From Cyanophora paradoxa (lineage: Eukaryota; Glaucocystophyceae; Cyanophorales; Cyanophoraceae): a DNA stretch of 64,000 nt. Positions 1 through 12,600 of this stretch are shown one piece after another. Made by a program: the position numbers and the translations under genes. The DNA is taken from contig QPMI01000005.1 in assembly GCA_004431415.1 (NCBI GenBank), positions 62,001-126,000 on the forward strand. Reading direction: 5' to 3'. Numbering within the stretch: the stretch's first letter is position 1; each line of letters opens with the position of its first letter. The notes under the pieces were generated by a model. It had not been told where the DNA came from and made no database searches. It saw nothing but the letters and a program-made list of their open reading frames with translations.

Positions 1-605
1 TCTCGGTTGCTTTAACATGATTACCTGTGCTGTGCGATCGATAGCCGGTGCGGCTCCGGGGGCTGTTGGCGGCGCGCCGCGGGCCACAAATTTGATCACC
101 CGGGTACGCGTATATAAGGCTGCAGAGTTGGCCGCGGCTGCAGCCTTTCGTAGACACGTCGGGGCGCCAACCAGGCGCTTTTCCAGACATCTGCAGGCAG
201 GCGGCGTGTGGGCGAGCGCTCTGCAGCCAGGAAGGCGCGGCCCTAGCAGGCAGCAGCTGAAGCAGACCGCGGGAGCAGGCGAACGAGCGAGATCCCAGGA
301 ACGAGCGTCGCGTGCGCGGGATTTGCAGTCGTTCCGCTCCGCTGCCCCGCTCCGCAGGGCAAGCTTACGTCGCGGCAGGCAACAGGCCAACGAATCCTGC
401 GTGCGTTCGACCTAGAAACACCACAAGCGCACGAAAGACCGATTTCCGGTCGCATTCGCTCGCAGCGCGTCGAATTCCTGAAAGCAGCGGCGTTCTTCGG
501 CAGCTGACGCCCGGGATCGGCTTTCCGGTGAGAGATGTTTGCCTCATGATCAAGCGTAAGCTCACGGCGCACGGCGGCGCGTCAAGATCTAGATTCAATC
601 GAACG
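1..605. other. Upstream region of the first gene, no coding sequence supported
   Basis: I see no convincing exon here. Short open frames exist on both strands but overlap each other and have no family features, as expected in GC-rich DNA. The stretch precedes the likely first ATG at 606 and may hold promoter and 5' leader sequence. Confidence 0.5.
111..118 (+). promoter_or_regulatory. TATA-box-like element
   Basis: The word TATATAAG stands alone in GC-rich surroundings. It lies about 490 bases before the ATG at 606, so if it is the promoter the 5' leader is long or contains an intron. Motif evidence only. Confidence 0.35.
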
Positions 606-3600
606 ATGGCGGATCATAATCAACAAGGCGGCGCGGGCAGTGCGAACGTGATCGACTGGCAGGAAGCAGAAAAGATGGAGACATTCAAATTTAACCTTGA
701 TTGGCCTCATGATGTGAAGTACTTCCGGATCACGAAGGTGCGCCTCGCAATGCATTGTTGCGATCAAATTGTTTGATTCAACAGCGCTGTTCGCAGGGGG
801 CGGCGCTGTTAATTGGCTTCAGCAACAGCACAAAAACATTCTACTGGAGAGCGCCGAGTGCCAATGACCGGCGCAATGGAAGCTTGCCGCTTCGCGACGT
901 GCATCGATCGAATCTAGTTGCCGAGAACCTGACTCTCAAGGCGTTTAGGTCCGGGCAAATCTTTGTTGCAGCATACTCTTCGAATTCGATTCTTTGGCTA
1001 ACCTTGATGCACGCTCGCAGGATCGTGAGCAAATTCGTGTTCGAAGCCATTCTCACGAACTGCTCCGCTGTGCGCATCGTCGTCGACTCCCAGTCATTCA
1101 AGCCAGTGATGAGCATCAATCCGAAACGTGATGAGCGTGCGGAGGTCACTTCTGTTGTCCCGCTGGACAAAGTTCTGCCTTTCGGCTCCTGGGACGTTGG
1201 GGACTTCAAGGCGTTCGATGCCGCCAACCAGTCAGCCGTGTCGGCGGTGCGCCTGAGTCTGCTGATGCCGACAATCTTCTCTGATCTAATTCTGTGCTAA
1301 TTATAATATGCCTACAGCAAGCGGAGGTTTTCGCCTACAAGTCGCAAGAAGGTCACATCCACATGTTCGATAAGACTGGTGAGAAAAAGACGATCTCTGC
1401 GAGCGAACTCAAGCTCGAGCTCAAGGGTGAGATTATCGACCTCGCCGTCGTGAGTTTCATTTATTACGTGGCCACTCACCTTCATGTGGACGATCTAATA
1501 ATCCTTCCTTAGTCTGATTATGGCGACCTGGGTATTTTCACGGACGCGGGCAGGCTCTACACGTATGCGAAGTCCCAGGGGAGGGTTTCCCCCTCAGTAC
1601 TTTTCGATGCTTCCACGGAGTGCATGCAATTCTCGAAGGTGCACGTGAGCGGCTGGCCATAAATCTCTTCTTGCCTTGCGCCCCACACTCTCTCGCAGCG
1701 CAATGATGCTCTTGTGGCTGTATCGAAGACGGAGATGCGCTTCTTCCCGAAGAAGCGGGGGCACGACTTCGTGCTCCAGGGCCGCGACGTCGCCACGCTC
1801 CGATTCGAGCCGGGCCTTGACGGCAAGCTCCTGGGGCTGGCCGTCGCCCCTGTGAGTGCCTCCAGCTTAGCATTGAGTCGCTTTTAGTCCCATCTTACGA
1901 GCGACGCTTGCAGGACTTCTACTCCACGTGTGTTGTCCACTCGCGTGCAGCCGACAGCCCTCTGACCGTCGTTGTGTACCACCACGTCACTGATTCCAGC
2001 GTGCGCGCGCGTGATCAGCCGCTGCCTTTTCATTGCTACTGACGATGTCGCGAAGGTCGTCTCACATCGCCCGGGGCCTGCCCGTGCCGCGCCTACCCGC
2101 GCCGCGTCCGCCCCATCCAAGGCCGCTGCCGCCCCGGCCAGTTCACCTTCTGCGATGGTTTCTCGTCCGGCTGCCGGTAGTCCGAGCTCGAGCGCGGGCC
2201 TCCAGGCAACCTGCAGCTCGGCCCCCGCGGTCCGCCCGCTCGCGCCTCGCGATCGCGCCCCACCCCGCTTCCCTCTAATAGCTATAGTTCATCACAGGAT
2301 AATGGTGCCTATAGCTACAGCGACATCGCGAGCATCTTGAGCGCCAACACCGATGTCTCCGCTACGCTCGTTCGAAAGGCAGTGCTAGCTCTGGCGGAGT
2401 CAGAGGTCCGCCGGAGCCGTTTAAGATCTCGGGCTTGTTCACAGTTGAGGATATGCTGATAAGGACCTAGGCGAAGGATTTGAGATTGGTTCGGGCGACG
2501 GCCGGTAAGGACAACGCGGAGCTGGAACTTGCTTTGCTGCGTCAGAAGCACGAGGTCTGGGCGCGTGCGCACGCCCCGCCGCGCAAATCGTGACGCCCCT
2601 GCTGCACAGGATCTGCAGGCGCTGCTCGAGCAAGAGAAGGCGACCTCCGACCGCCTGCAGGCATGCTTTATCTCTTCCAGCGCCGTTCTGTGCGCAATAC
2701 GATTCGCTGAGGGACAATCGCGAGCAGGGCGAGGAGAAGGCGCTCACGCTCAAGGTCGCCGACCACGAGGAAAACATCGGCAAGCTGGAGGAGGGCCTCA
2801 AGGCCATAGAGACAGAGCTGGACGCCCGGAAGGTGCCGCCTCCGCCCCGCGCGCGCCTCCCGGCCCGGCGCTGGCCCGTCCTGACCGCCTCTCGGTTGAT
2901 CCGCAGACCGCCGAGGCGGCCGCAAAGGAGGAGGCGGCTCGGGCGACGGCCGCGAAGGAGGGGGCGGAGCGGGCCCTCGCAGCGGAGCGCGGGGAGCGCG
3001 AGGAGCACGAGGTCCGTGTCGGATCGTCCCTCGCGGTCGCTTTTGATCGCCGCCGCCGACGGCGACCCGTCCAGGCGTCTCGGTCCGGGGCCGCTGAGGC
3101 CAACGCCACGAAGGAGCGGGCCGAGAAGGCGATCGCGGTTCGCCCCCTGCGCGCCCGCCCGGCCGGCGAGCCTGCCGACGCCCCGGCCCAGGATCTGCGG
3201 GCGCAGCTCGGGCAGGAGAAGGCAGGCCTCTCCCGCCGGCGCCGCCCTGCGCTGTACGCTCCGCTGAGGACGCTCGTGCGCAGGCGCAGCGGGACGGGCT
3301 GCAGGGCGAGAACGAGGCGCTCAAGGGCAAGGTCACCGCGCACGAGGCGGAGCTGGACGCCCGGAAGGTGCCGCCTCCGCGGCGCGCGCGCCTCCCGGCC
3401 CGGCGCTGGCGCGTCCTGACCGCCTCTCGGCGGATCCGCAGGCCGCCGAGGCCGCCGCAAAGCAGGAGGCGGCTCGGGCGACGGCCGCGAAGGAGGGGGC
3501 GGAGCGGGCCCTCGCAGCGGAGCGCGAGCTCAAGGAGCACGGGGTTAATCCGAGCCCGACTCTGTGCCCGCGCGCCTTGATGTGCATTCACAGACGGCGG

Positions 3601-6274
3601 AGGAGGTGGCCAAGGAAGAGGCGAAGAAGGCCCTCGCTGCGCTGCGCGAGCAGCACGAGGTCCGGATCCGAGCCGCCTTCTCGACCCGGACCCGACGCCC
3701 CCGCTCGTGCAGGAGAAGCTGCGGAAGCTTGTGGAGAGCCTGGGCCTGCCCGCCGATACCTCGATCGACGTGTTCCGCAGCACGTTCGACGAGCTCAAGA
3801 CGGTCAAGGTGCGCGCCCAATGAGCTGAGCTGGGCTCTATCTTCGGTCCCTCCGTGAGAGCCAGCTCTGCTTTGCCCTGAGCGTCGCGCGCGCGTTGCCC
3901 GGCCGCAGGAAGCCTACTACGCGCTCCTGAAGACGCACGACGACTTCCGCGGCTCAGTGCGCTGCGCCCAGCACGGCTCCGGGCCCCCCGCCTTCGTCGT
4001 TGACGCGCCTGCAGGTGGCGCGGGGCCTGGGCATGTCGGCCGCGGCCTCGCTCAGGGACCTCTGCGCCAAGACCGAGGAGCTGCGGACGCTCCGCGGGAC
4101 CGTGCGCCCGCCCCGCGCCCTGCCCCCCTCCCCGCCCCCGCCCACGCCCCGCCCACGCCCCGCCCACGCCCCGCCCTGCCCTTGCCCCATCCCCGCCCCG
4201 GACCCGCGCCTCCCCCTCCCCCTCTTCCCCCTCCCCCTCTTCTCTCTCCCCCCACCCCTCTCCCCAGGCCCCCGGCCCCCGCCCACCTACCCCCTCCGCC
4301 CGCACCCACCCCCACCCCCGCATCCACGCTTGTGTTGCTCACGCACTGTGTCCAGTCGCTTGTGTTGCTCACGCACTGAGCCTCCAGACGGCGCGGCGCG
4401 TGGGCCTGCCCGCTGAGGCCACGACCGATGAGGTCCTAGCCAAGGCCGAGGAGCTCGAGGCGCTCTTCAACGCCGTGCGCCGGCCCCGCCCCGCCCCGTG
4501 CTGCGGCCGTAGTCGCTCATGATCACTCGCCGAGCAGTTGAAGATGAGACTGAGCCTGTCCGACGAGGCTCCGGTCTCGGAGATCCTTCCGGTGCTTGAA
4601 GGGCTTTTTGAAGCGGTGCGCTGCCCCGCTCGGCCCCACGGCCTCGCCCCGACCCGTGATCGTTGTTGTTTACGCGTCAAACTTGCAGATTAGATTGAGC
4701 TTGGGCCTTCCTGCCCAGTACCGGGTCGAGCAGATTCACGACAAGTTCGTGGAGATATGGGATTTCTTCGACGCTGTACGCCCCTTCCCTGCTCCCTCCC
4801 GCCCTTCTCTCTTCATCGCTGATGCGCCGAGCTTGCAGACGACGCAATGCATGGGCCTGCCCGCCAATGCCGAAATCGACGAAGTCAAGGCCAAGGTCGA
4901 GGAGCTCCTGGCGCTCAGCGGTGCCGTGCGCCCCGCCCCGCCCCTTCTCGGATCCGCACCGCCGCCTGTGTTACTCACGCACAGAGCCCGCAGATGGCGC
5001 GGCGCGTGGGCCTGCCCGCTGAGGCCTCGATCGGCGAGGTCCTCGCCAAGGCCGACGAGCACGTGGAGCTCTTCAACGCCGTGCGCCCAGCCATACCCCG
5101 TCATGCCCTTCCCCCTTCATCGTTGCCCACCACCCGCCCCTACCCTCTTATCCCCACGCCCTTTCCCCTCACCACTCGACCGTTGTCGCTCACGCGCCGA
5201 ACATACAGATGATGGAAAGACTGGACTTGCCCCCCGACGCCAGTTCGATGCAGGAGATCCGCGCCAGGGTCGAGAACCATCGCGCTAATTTCGGCGAAGT
5301 GCGCCCAGTCCCAGACCGGCCCGCGGCCATTGTTGCTTACGCGCCGAATCTGCAGTTGGCTGCGGGCCTGTTCCTGCCCGCCGATGCCTCTGTCGCGGAG
5401 ATATGCGCCAAGTTCGAGGAGCTTTGGGGGTTCCTCGACACCGTCCGCCCCGCCCTGCCCCCTCCCGCCCTTCCACCTCAGACCGCGGAGTCTGCAGACC
5501 GCGGAGCACATGGGCCTGCCCGCCAAGGCCACGGCCCAGGCGATTTGCGCCAAGGCTGAAGAGCTTTGGAAGCTCCGCCGGGCCGTGCGCACACCGCCCC
5601 GTTTCGCCGCTGTCGTTGCTCACGCGCCGAACATGCAGACGGTGGAGAGCCTGGGCCTGCCGAGCGAGGCCTCGTTCCAGGAGATCTGCACGAAGGCCGA
5701 GGAGCTCGCGGGGCTTTCGCCCGCCGTGCGCCCCGCCGCTTCTACCCGCCCCGCCCCGCCCAGCCCTGCGGCCTCGTCTTGAGCCGTCCTCGCCTCCTTC
5801 GACAGCTCGACGCGCTCAAGGCCGAGCACAAGGTGCGAGCGGCCGCGGCCGGCGAGGCTCGTTGCTTGAAGCTCGTACTGAAGCCCACCGATGTCGCAGG
5901 CGATGGTCGACCGCGCGGACAAGGCTCTGCAGGCGGCGCGCGTCACCATCGAGGCGCAGGCCAAAGCCGCCAAGGAGCAGGCGGACGCCGCCGCCGCCGA
6001 GGCCCTCAAGCAGATCCACGACGCCCGCTCCATCCTCTCGAATTCGAAAAAGCGCAAGGGCCCCGCTGGCGGCGCCGGCGGCGACGGATCCCAGAGCGCC
6101 TCCAAGCGGGCGGCGGGCGGCGCGGCGGGGTCGGCCCCGAAGCCCGCCGACGGGCAGGAGAACCAGCCGGCGCCGGCCGGGGCCGCCGGGGGCGTGAAGG
6201 GCTCCTCCGAGCTGCGCCCCGGCGGGGTCCTTCCCCTTGGCGCCCACAACCAGCCCGCCGCGGGGCAGCAGTAG
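606..6274 (+). CDS. Multi-exon coiled-coil protein with tandem exon-encoded 29-residue modules
   Basis: I do not recognise a family. The ATG at 606 opens MADHNQQGG; exon 1 ends at 737 before GTGCGC. Exons to about 2001 encode a beta-strand-rich, WD-propeller-like head, for example GDLGIFTDAGRLYTYAKS near 1520. From 2298 phase-0 exons encode a coiled coil: 2298-2405, 2471-2554, 2610-2660, about 2699-2832, 2907-3011, 3099-3137, 3192-3221, 3269-3367, 3442-3543 and 3594-3659. Then come a divergent module (3713-3808), a short exon (3909-3956), ten module exons (4015-5725), 5806-5832, and a last exon 5900-6274 with a helical stretch, a KKRK basic patch and a Gly/Ala/Pro tail ending in TAG. Phase agreement supports one gene. 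The 738-1020 part and the acceptor before 2699 are unsettled. A nuclear or scaffold role is a guess. Confidence 0.6.
2699..3543 (+). repeat. Internal two-exon duplication within the coiled-coil part
   Basis: The exon ending in ELDARK at 2832, its intron 2833-2906 and the following exon 2907-3011 (EAARATAAKEGAERALAAER) are repeated as 3269-3367, 3368-3441 and 3442-3543. The two introns are nearly identical, with the same length and the same GTGCCGCCTCCG start and ATCCGCAG end, so the copy is recent or has been converted. Confidence 0.8.
3713..5725 (+). repeat. Tandem exon-intron array encoding a 29-residue helical module
   Basis: Exons at 4015-4101, 4388-4474, 4538-4615, 4689-4775, 4839-4925, 4994-5080, 5209-5298, 5356-5442, 5498-5584 and 5639-5725 each encode one module. 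Eight are exactly 87 bases, one is 78 and one is 90. All begin and end in phase 0. The module pattern is roughly xxxxxGLPAxAsxxEIxAK followed by xEELxxLxxA. The exon at 3713-3808 is a divergent relative of 96 bases. Introns start GTGCGCCC, GTACGC or GTCCGC, and most end in a shared stretch like CTCACGCGCCGAACATGCAG, so exon and intron were copied together. The repeat looks like a helix-turn-helix solenoid or coiled coil. Confidence 0.9.
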
Positions 6275-7454
6275 CGGGGCCGGCGCCCTGCTGTAGCCTG
6301 CTTGCGCGCGCCTCTCCTCGCGGCGCTGGTTGGCCGCGGGCAGATCACCTGTCCGCTGTATTAGTTCGCAGCTTAGTCAATGTATCCACAGCTGCTGTAC
6401 ATGTCGCAGTGTTTCAAAAGCTAGTTTCGCAGCGTTTTCAGTTGTTTTTCAGGCTGCTAGTTTCGCAGCCCTTGCAGATGTTTCATGCTGTTCGTTTCGC
6501 AGCCCTCGCAGATGCTCCATGATTGCGCTGCTTGTACTAGTTTCCGCTGCTCTTTGCAGTCGTTTCACGGTGTTTACACGGGTGTACAGCCCCAGGGGCG
6601 ATCTTTCCATCCTTCATCGAAGTATTGTTCGCTTCGCTTCTCGCAGTCATCGGCAGTCTCACTTTATGCTTAGTTTGTGTAGAGGATCCCCCCGGAACAG
6701 CTGCAGCTCAGAACCAGACTTCAGCTGATAGAAATAAGAACCATACCTAGCTAAAACTGGGGGCCGGGCGCTGCTCTGGGTGTTGGCCATGGGATTTTAG
6801 GACAGGGTATGGGATCGTGCCACGGTGGGGCTCTAGGGCAGTGCCACAGTGGCCTTGTGCACGTGGGTGCTAGCTAGCACTCGGGCCGGCGCCAGGCGGC
6901 CGAGGGCGGCAGGCGGCCGCGGCCGCGCGCGGGCTGCCAGGCGGCCCTGAGGCGGGGCTCTGCGTCAGTGCCGACGTGCCGGACCTCGCCCGGCACGTAC
7001 TGGCTCGCCAGGACGTCTGCACGGCCCCGGGGCCCCGGGGTCAGCGCTGGACAGCTCTCGGAGGCGCGAGGGCAGCCGCGCGGACCCTGGGAGATGATCA
7101 TGATGAGCACGACGATCGAGCCTGCAGGGCGAGGAGCCGGCGCCGGCGCCGGATCGAATGGCAGCGATCTCTTGCATTGAGGGGCGGCGCCGGCGGGTGG
7201 GGGTCGAGGGCGGCGTCGAGGGCGGCGAGGGAGAGCCGGAGGAGGCCGGGGTCCGCCGAGCGCAGCGCCAGCGCCCCCGCCCCGCGGCCGGCCCCGGCCC
7301 CGGCCCCGCCCTCCTCCACGAAGCCGGGCCGCCCGCATGCATATGCACAGCACCGGTACCTCCACGTGCACCGCGCGCCCCGGGGTGCGGCGCTACCTGC
7401 TGCGAGTACCCCGCGCTGCAGAGCGGGGCGGGGCGGGGAAGGGGGGGAGGCCTA

Positions 7455-7487
<33 letters not shown>

Positions 7488-8550
7488 AGGGGGGGGGGGG
7501 AAGGGGGGGGTTGGAGCGGGGAGACCTGGAAGTGGGGATGCGGCGGCAGCGGGCCTCATCGGGCCGCGCCGCTGGAGGGCGTCGGTGGCTTATAATTACG
7601 CGCGCACCGTCTTGCGTCGCCGCGTCGCCTCCGCCGCTGCCGCCTCCCGCGGCCGTGTCGCCGTGTCGCCTCCTCCACGCTTCGAGCTCGCGCCGCCCCG
7701 CGCGCGGGTCTCGAAGGCACATTCGGCGGGGGCGGGAACGCTGCGGGGGGGGGGGGGGGGGGGGGGGGAGACCGTGGCGGGCTCCACGGAGACGCCGTGA
7801 CGGGCCGGGGCCGGGGACGCGGGGCACGCTCGGGCGCGGCGGGGCCGGGGCGCGGCCGGCCGGGCGGGCGGCGGCGGGGATCGGGGGCCCCGGCCCCACG
7901 CCAGTACTAATCGAGGCCAAAGGCGGCTCCTGCGACTGCGCCGGCGCGCGGCCTTGGGCGTGGGCGTCGCAGCCGGCGGTGATCGCGATCGCGCGCTCCA
8001 CAGGGACCACTAGCTAGAGAATAACGTCTAGATGACCACTAGATAACAACTAGATAACTATCTAGGTTTTGCAAATCTCGTGAGATAGTCAACTAGTTGT
8101 CAACTAGCTGTCAACTAGCTAGTCGTCCCTGTGCTCCTCTAGATCTAATTCCGTGAGCCGCAGCCGCAGCTGCGCCCTGGCCCGTGGGGGAGGGGAGGGG
8201 GAGCTGGGCCGGGGATCCGGAGGGAGGGGGCGGGGGCGGGGGCGTGGGGGCAGGCGGGCCTGCATGGACTGGCATGCCATGCCCGGACCCGGCGGGCCTC
8301 GCGGGCGGACCCGGGATCCTGAAAGGAGGCCGCGGAGGCTCTCGTCGCCCCCGATCCGCCGCCTCTAGATCTAGATCTCCCCCCAGCCCCGCGCGCGTAC
8401 TGAGGCACTGCGAGAGCGTTCCAAGAGGACGGGTCGGGGTTCTTCGGCATCGCATCATTCTCTAAAAGCGGCCATGGTCAACTGAATAAGCCAAGACACG
8501 ATGTCGAGAGCGGAGGGGATGCAGGTCTACTCTGCGAAGGGCTTCTTTGC
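6275..8550. other. Intergenic region with G-runs and short repeats
   Basis: No exon is supported. Between 6350 and 6530 a TTTCGCAGC-centred motif recurs several times and may be 3' untranslated sequence. Long G runs lie near 7457-7510 and 7745-7770. A cluster of CTAG-containing words such as CAACTAGT and AACTAGAT lies at 8008-8125. Long frames on both strands at 6870-8020 are Gly/Pro/Arg-rich composition artefacts. Confidence 0.55.
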
Positions 8551-8556
8551 AGCAGC

Positions 8557-9324
8557 TCAGTGCTCACGCATGACCTGGAGAATCGCTGGATGGTCAGACA
8601 AATCGAGCAGGCATGACTCCGCGTGGCTAACCTTCACGAGAGAAGTGAAAATGTAGACGGCTGTGACGCCAACAAGGCAATGGCGTGCTGTGTCGAGAAA
8701 GCGCGTCACCGCCGCCGCTGGGCTGTTCGGAACGTTGGGGTTGAATGCGAGCGCCACAGCCGCAGCCGGGCTGTTCGCAACGTTGGGGTTGAACGCTTGC
8801 AGAGCTTGTGTTGCCGCCGCCGCCGGGCTGTTCGGAACGTTGGGGTTGAATGCTTGCAGAGCTTGTGTTGCCGCCGCCGCCGGGCTGTTCGGAACGTTGG
8901 GGTTGAACGCCCCAAGCGCAGCGACTAAAGCGTTCATCAAGGCAGCGCCGGGCCCATACACGTGGTTGTCAATCAGAGCCGGCGCCGTCACCGACTCGCA
9001 TGCGAGCGAAACCTCTTTTGAAAATACACCCCTCATTTCGACCTCCTCTCCGTCCGCAACCGCGGACTCTGCGCGAAAGCAAACAACACCCGCTCAGACA
9101 CTGAGAAAGCGGAGTCGGCGCGCTCGCATACCGGAAAGACTTCCATTTTGAAGGGATCCGGATCGCGTGTCGCCTGCGCGCGCGGCAAGCCAAGTCGGCG
9201 CGCGCGGTACCGGTTGGCAGTTCGGGGAATTAATGACGCCGTAGAGCGCACCAGGCGAATCCATCGGAAGCGGTGGGTCAGGCGTACCGAGTTCTTGAGC
9301 GAGAAGCCCTTGAGAGAGCGCCAT
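8557..9324 (-). CDS. Small gene with tandem FNPNVPNSP repeats
   Basis: I read three exons on the minus strand: 9211-9324 (ATG at 9324, MALSQGLLAQELGTPDPP), 9132-9173 (ATRDPDPFKMEVFP) and 8557-9066, joined in phase 0 at a GTACCG donor and a GTATGC donor. The last exon has four copies of a block built on AFNPNVPNSPAAA, then a hydrophobic stretch (LVGVTAVYIFTSLV) that could be a membrane segment, and a charged tail ending MREH. The family is unknown. The true start may lie upstream, where an acceptor (TTGCGCAG) directly precedes CTGAATATG. The opposite strand is also open through the repeat, so a purely repetitive non-coding origin remains possible. Confidence 0.45.
8719..8925 (-). repeat. Short tandem repeat in frame (48/57-base units)
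   Basis: The word GGGCTGTTCG/C recurs at spacings of 48, 57 and 57 bases. All spacings are multiples of three, so the repeat keeps the reading frame of the small minus-strand gene and encodes 16- or 19-residue blocks. Confidence 0.8.
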
Positions 9325-9645
9325 ATTCAGCTGCGCAACCGAGGGATAACGCACCGCGTACCCCCGCGACCGGTCGGCGGCCGTCGGCCGCCGGCGCTCG
9401 CCGGTTGGTCCTCGAGAGCCGGCGCGGACCGCGCGGTCGACGTCGCTATAGCAGCAGTGGATGGCCCTGTATCAGCGAGCCCGGGCCGCCTCTAGCTGGA
9501 CCTAGCAGCACGTCGACCCTAGCAGCATTCCCTCGCAACGAGTACTGTGAGCCGTTTCGGGCTTCGCCATCGAGCGCACGGCGCTGACGCAGGTACGTAC
9601 GGACAACCAAGCACGGCGAACTGGGCCGCTGAGACTTACGCACAG

Positions 9646-12600
9646 ACCGGTACCGCACGACCGGGAGTTCCCCGTCGAGCTCTCCATCGGGCGCGCCGCG
9701 TACGGCGGCAAAACGATCGAGGTCCTCGTCGTGCGGGACGTCTCGCAGCGTAAGACGATGGAGTCGGGCATCCAGGCCTCCGAGGCGGCGGCCCGCGTGC
9801 TCGCCGAGGACCTCCGCCGCATCATCACGTCGGCCAACGCGCCCGTCTTCTCGGTGGACGAGGAGCTGCGCGTCACGGGCTGGAACCGCGCCGCCGAGCG
9901 CGTGACGGAGCGGACGGAGGGCGAGATGCTGGGCAGGCCCTTCGCCTCGGTCGTGCTGCCCGACGACGTCGAGCGGGCGACGCGGGCGCTCGAGGAGGCG
10001 CTGCAGGTCAAGGAGGCCGCGGCGCACGAGTGCACGCTGGTCGGCAAGGGCGCCGGGCGGCCCGTGCGGCTGCTCCTCTCGGCGACGGCGCAGCGCGACT
10101 CGGCGGGGGCCACGGTCGGCGTGGTCGTTGTTGGGCAGGACATCACCGAGAAGCGCCGCATGATCGAGATCGAGACCGCCAACGAGACCAAGAAGCGAGC
10201 CCTGCTCTTCTTCTGCGTTCTTCCGAGCCGCCCTGGTCTTACCCTTCTCCGCGCAGCCGCTTCCTGGCGTACACGGTCCACGAGCTGCGCACGCCCCTCA
10301 ACGGCATCCTCGGCATGAACGACCGTGCGCCGCCCCTCCAACAGAGGAAGCCAGCGGAACGCCCGCGAGCTCGCTCTGACTGTGGCCTTGGCCTCTTTTC
10401 GCGCAGTGCTGCGGGAGACGGAGCTCACGGGGGAGCAGCAGGACCTGACGCAGTCGATCCACCAGTGCGGCGAGCAGCTCCCTCGCCATCTTCAACGGTG
10501 CGCTGTACCCCTCCGCGCCACTGCGCCCTCCTAGCTAGGCCCCCCCTCCCCTCCCCCCCCCTCCTTCCCCCCCTTCCCCTCTCTCCCCCCTCCCTATCTG
10601 CCTGAAGCAATAGCTGCGCGCCCCAGCGCTACCGAGACACACCTAGCTACCGAAAGCACTAGCTGGGCCAGCCAGAGCCCTCCCAGGCATCTGACCGCGG
10701 GCCTCACATGAGCCTCACCTGAGCCTCCTCCTCCCCCCAGACCTGCTGGACCTGCACAAGATTGAGGCGGGGAAGGTCGTCCTCGAGTCCATCCCCTTCG
10801 ACCTCCGCGACTGCATCGAGGAGGTCCTCGAGGTGCCCCCGTACCCCCCTTCCCCTGCAGCTATTTATAGCTCGGGCTCCTTCTGGCTTCTTCTATTCAT
10901 AGCTTGAGCTTCTTCTGGTGCGCTGTACTTAGCTCGCTTCGCTTAGCGCGGCTTCCGTTCGGTTTCGGGCGCCCCAAGCCTGTGAGATCAGATTAGATTA
11001 GATTGCTTACGATTCTTAGCTGCTTAAATAGCTTAGCCTAACTACCTTATTATAAGAGGGAAGGGAAGAATCCCCTCGAGGGAAGAAGGGAAGAGCTTTC
11101 TTAGAGGAGTTGAGCTTACTCTTCAAGCTTCCCGCCGTCCCCACCTTTTGTTGCGCGCAGGGGATCGGGATCGACCAGGAGGGCCTCGGCTGCATCTTCG
11201 CCGACTACGTCCAGGTCCGTGTACGCCCGCCCTCAGGTTGGCCCGGTCCCGACGCTGGCGCCCCGCCGGCCGCGCAGGCCGACTCGTCGATCACGCGGCT
11301 GTACGGGGGCACGGGCATGGGCCTCGCCGTCTCCAAGAAGCTCGTCAAGCTCATGGGCGGCCGCATCGGCGTCCAGGTCAGTGCAGGCCAGGCTAGCCCA
11401 GACTAGGCTAGGATGGGCCAGACTGGCCAGGAGTAGGGGCGCGGCTAGCTAGTCTATGCTGGGCTAGGCTGGAAGGGGCGCGGCCCGCCCGCTTCTTCCT
11501 CCTCCTCCTCCGGCCTTGGCCGCCTTTAACCCCGCCCCGCGCCGCCCCGTGCAGTCGGAGCTGAACCGCGGCTCCCGCTTCTACTTCGTCATGACCCTCG
11601 ACCTCGACGCGGAGGCGTACCCCGAGGGCCTCCCCTCCTTCGGGCCGGCCCACAACGAGGAGGCGCGGCGGCCGCCCGGGCGCCGCCCGCCCCCGCCGCT
11701 CGCGTCCCTCGCGGAGGCAGGCGGCCACACGGGCGCGTGGTGGGAGGACGACGACGAGGAGAATGGGGGGGCGGGACCGCGCGGGAGCGGCGGCGAGGGC
11801 GGCGGCGGCGGCGGCGGCGAGGGCGCGGGGCCCTTCCTGCCCCGCTCCCACCGGCCTCCCTCACCGGCGACACCCTCGCCCTCTCCCCGTCCTCCTCCCC
11901 CCCTCCGGCTCCCCATCGCATCCCGGTTGCCGCCCGCCGGACGCCGCTCCTTCCCCCCTCTCCAGCCTCAAGCCCAGCCCCGCCCGGCCGCCCTCATCCG
12001 GGGGGGGACGAGAGCGCCTTCTCCGCGCCCCTGCCCTCGCCCCTGGCGCCCCTGCCGTCCCGCCCGCCCCGTCCCCGGCCTCTCCAGCGCGGCGAGCCTC
12101 CGGCCCCGCGGCGGCGGCGGCGGCGGCCGAGGCCCCGCCCTGCGGCGTGCCTGCGCTGGACGAGTCGCTGCCCTTCCCGCCCCCGTCGGTCATCCCGCCG
12201 CCAGGGGCGCGCCCCCCCGCCGCGGTCGCGCGCGCCCGGGCCGGCTCGCTCGGGGGGGCCCACGCCTCGGTCCTGATCGCCCACCCGGACCCGAACGTGG
12301 CGCACGTCCTCGCGGAGCTCGTCCTCTCGCTGGGCGGGCGGCCCTACGGGAGCGTCCAGGCGGTGCGCGAGGCCTCGGCCGTCTCGCACGCCGTCTGGAA
12401 GCTGCGCGACGGCGAGCGGCTCGTTTTGCTACTGGACGCGTCGCTCGCCGTTCCGACGGCCCGCGCCTGGCGGCCCCGCGTCTCCTCGGCCGTCTTCGTG
12501 GCCATGCTCGTCTCGCCCCGCCGCCGCGCCGCGCGCGAGCTGCAGGCCGTCCAGTCGCGCGGCAAGCGCGGCGCCTTTCAGGACGCGACGCTGCCCAAGC

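Noticed and set aside
2668-4323. 551-codon minus-strand frame
   Set aside because: It is the antisense shadow of the coiled-coil exons, whose phases and repeats support the plus strand.
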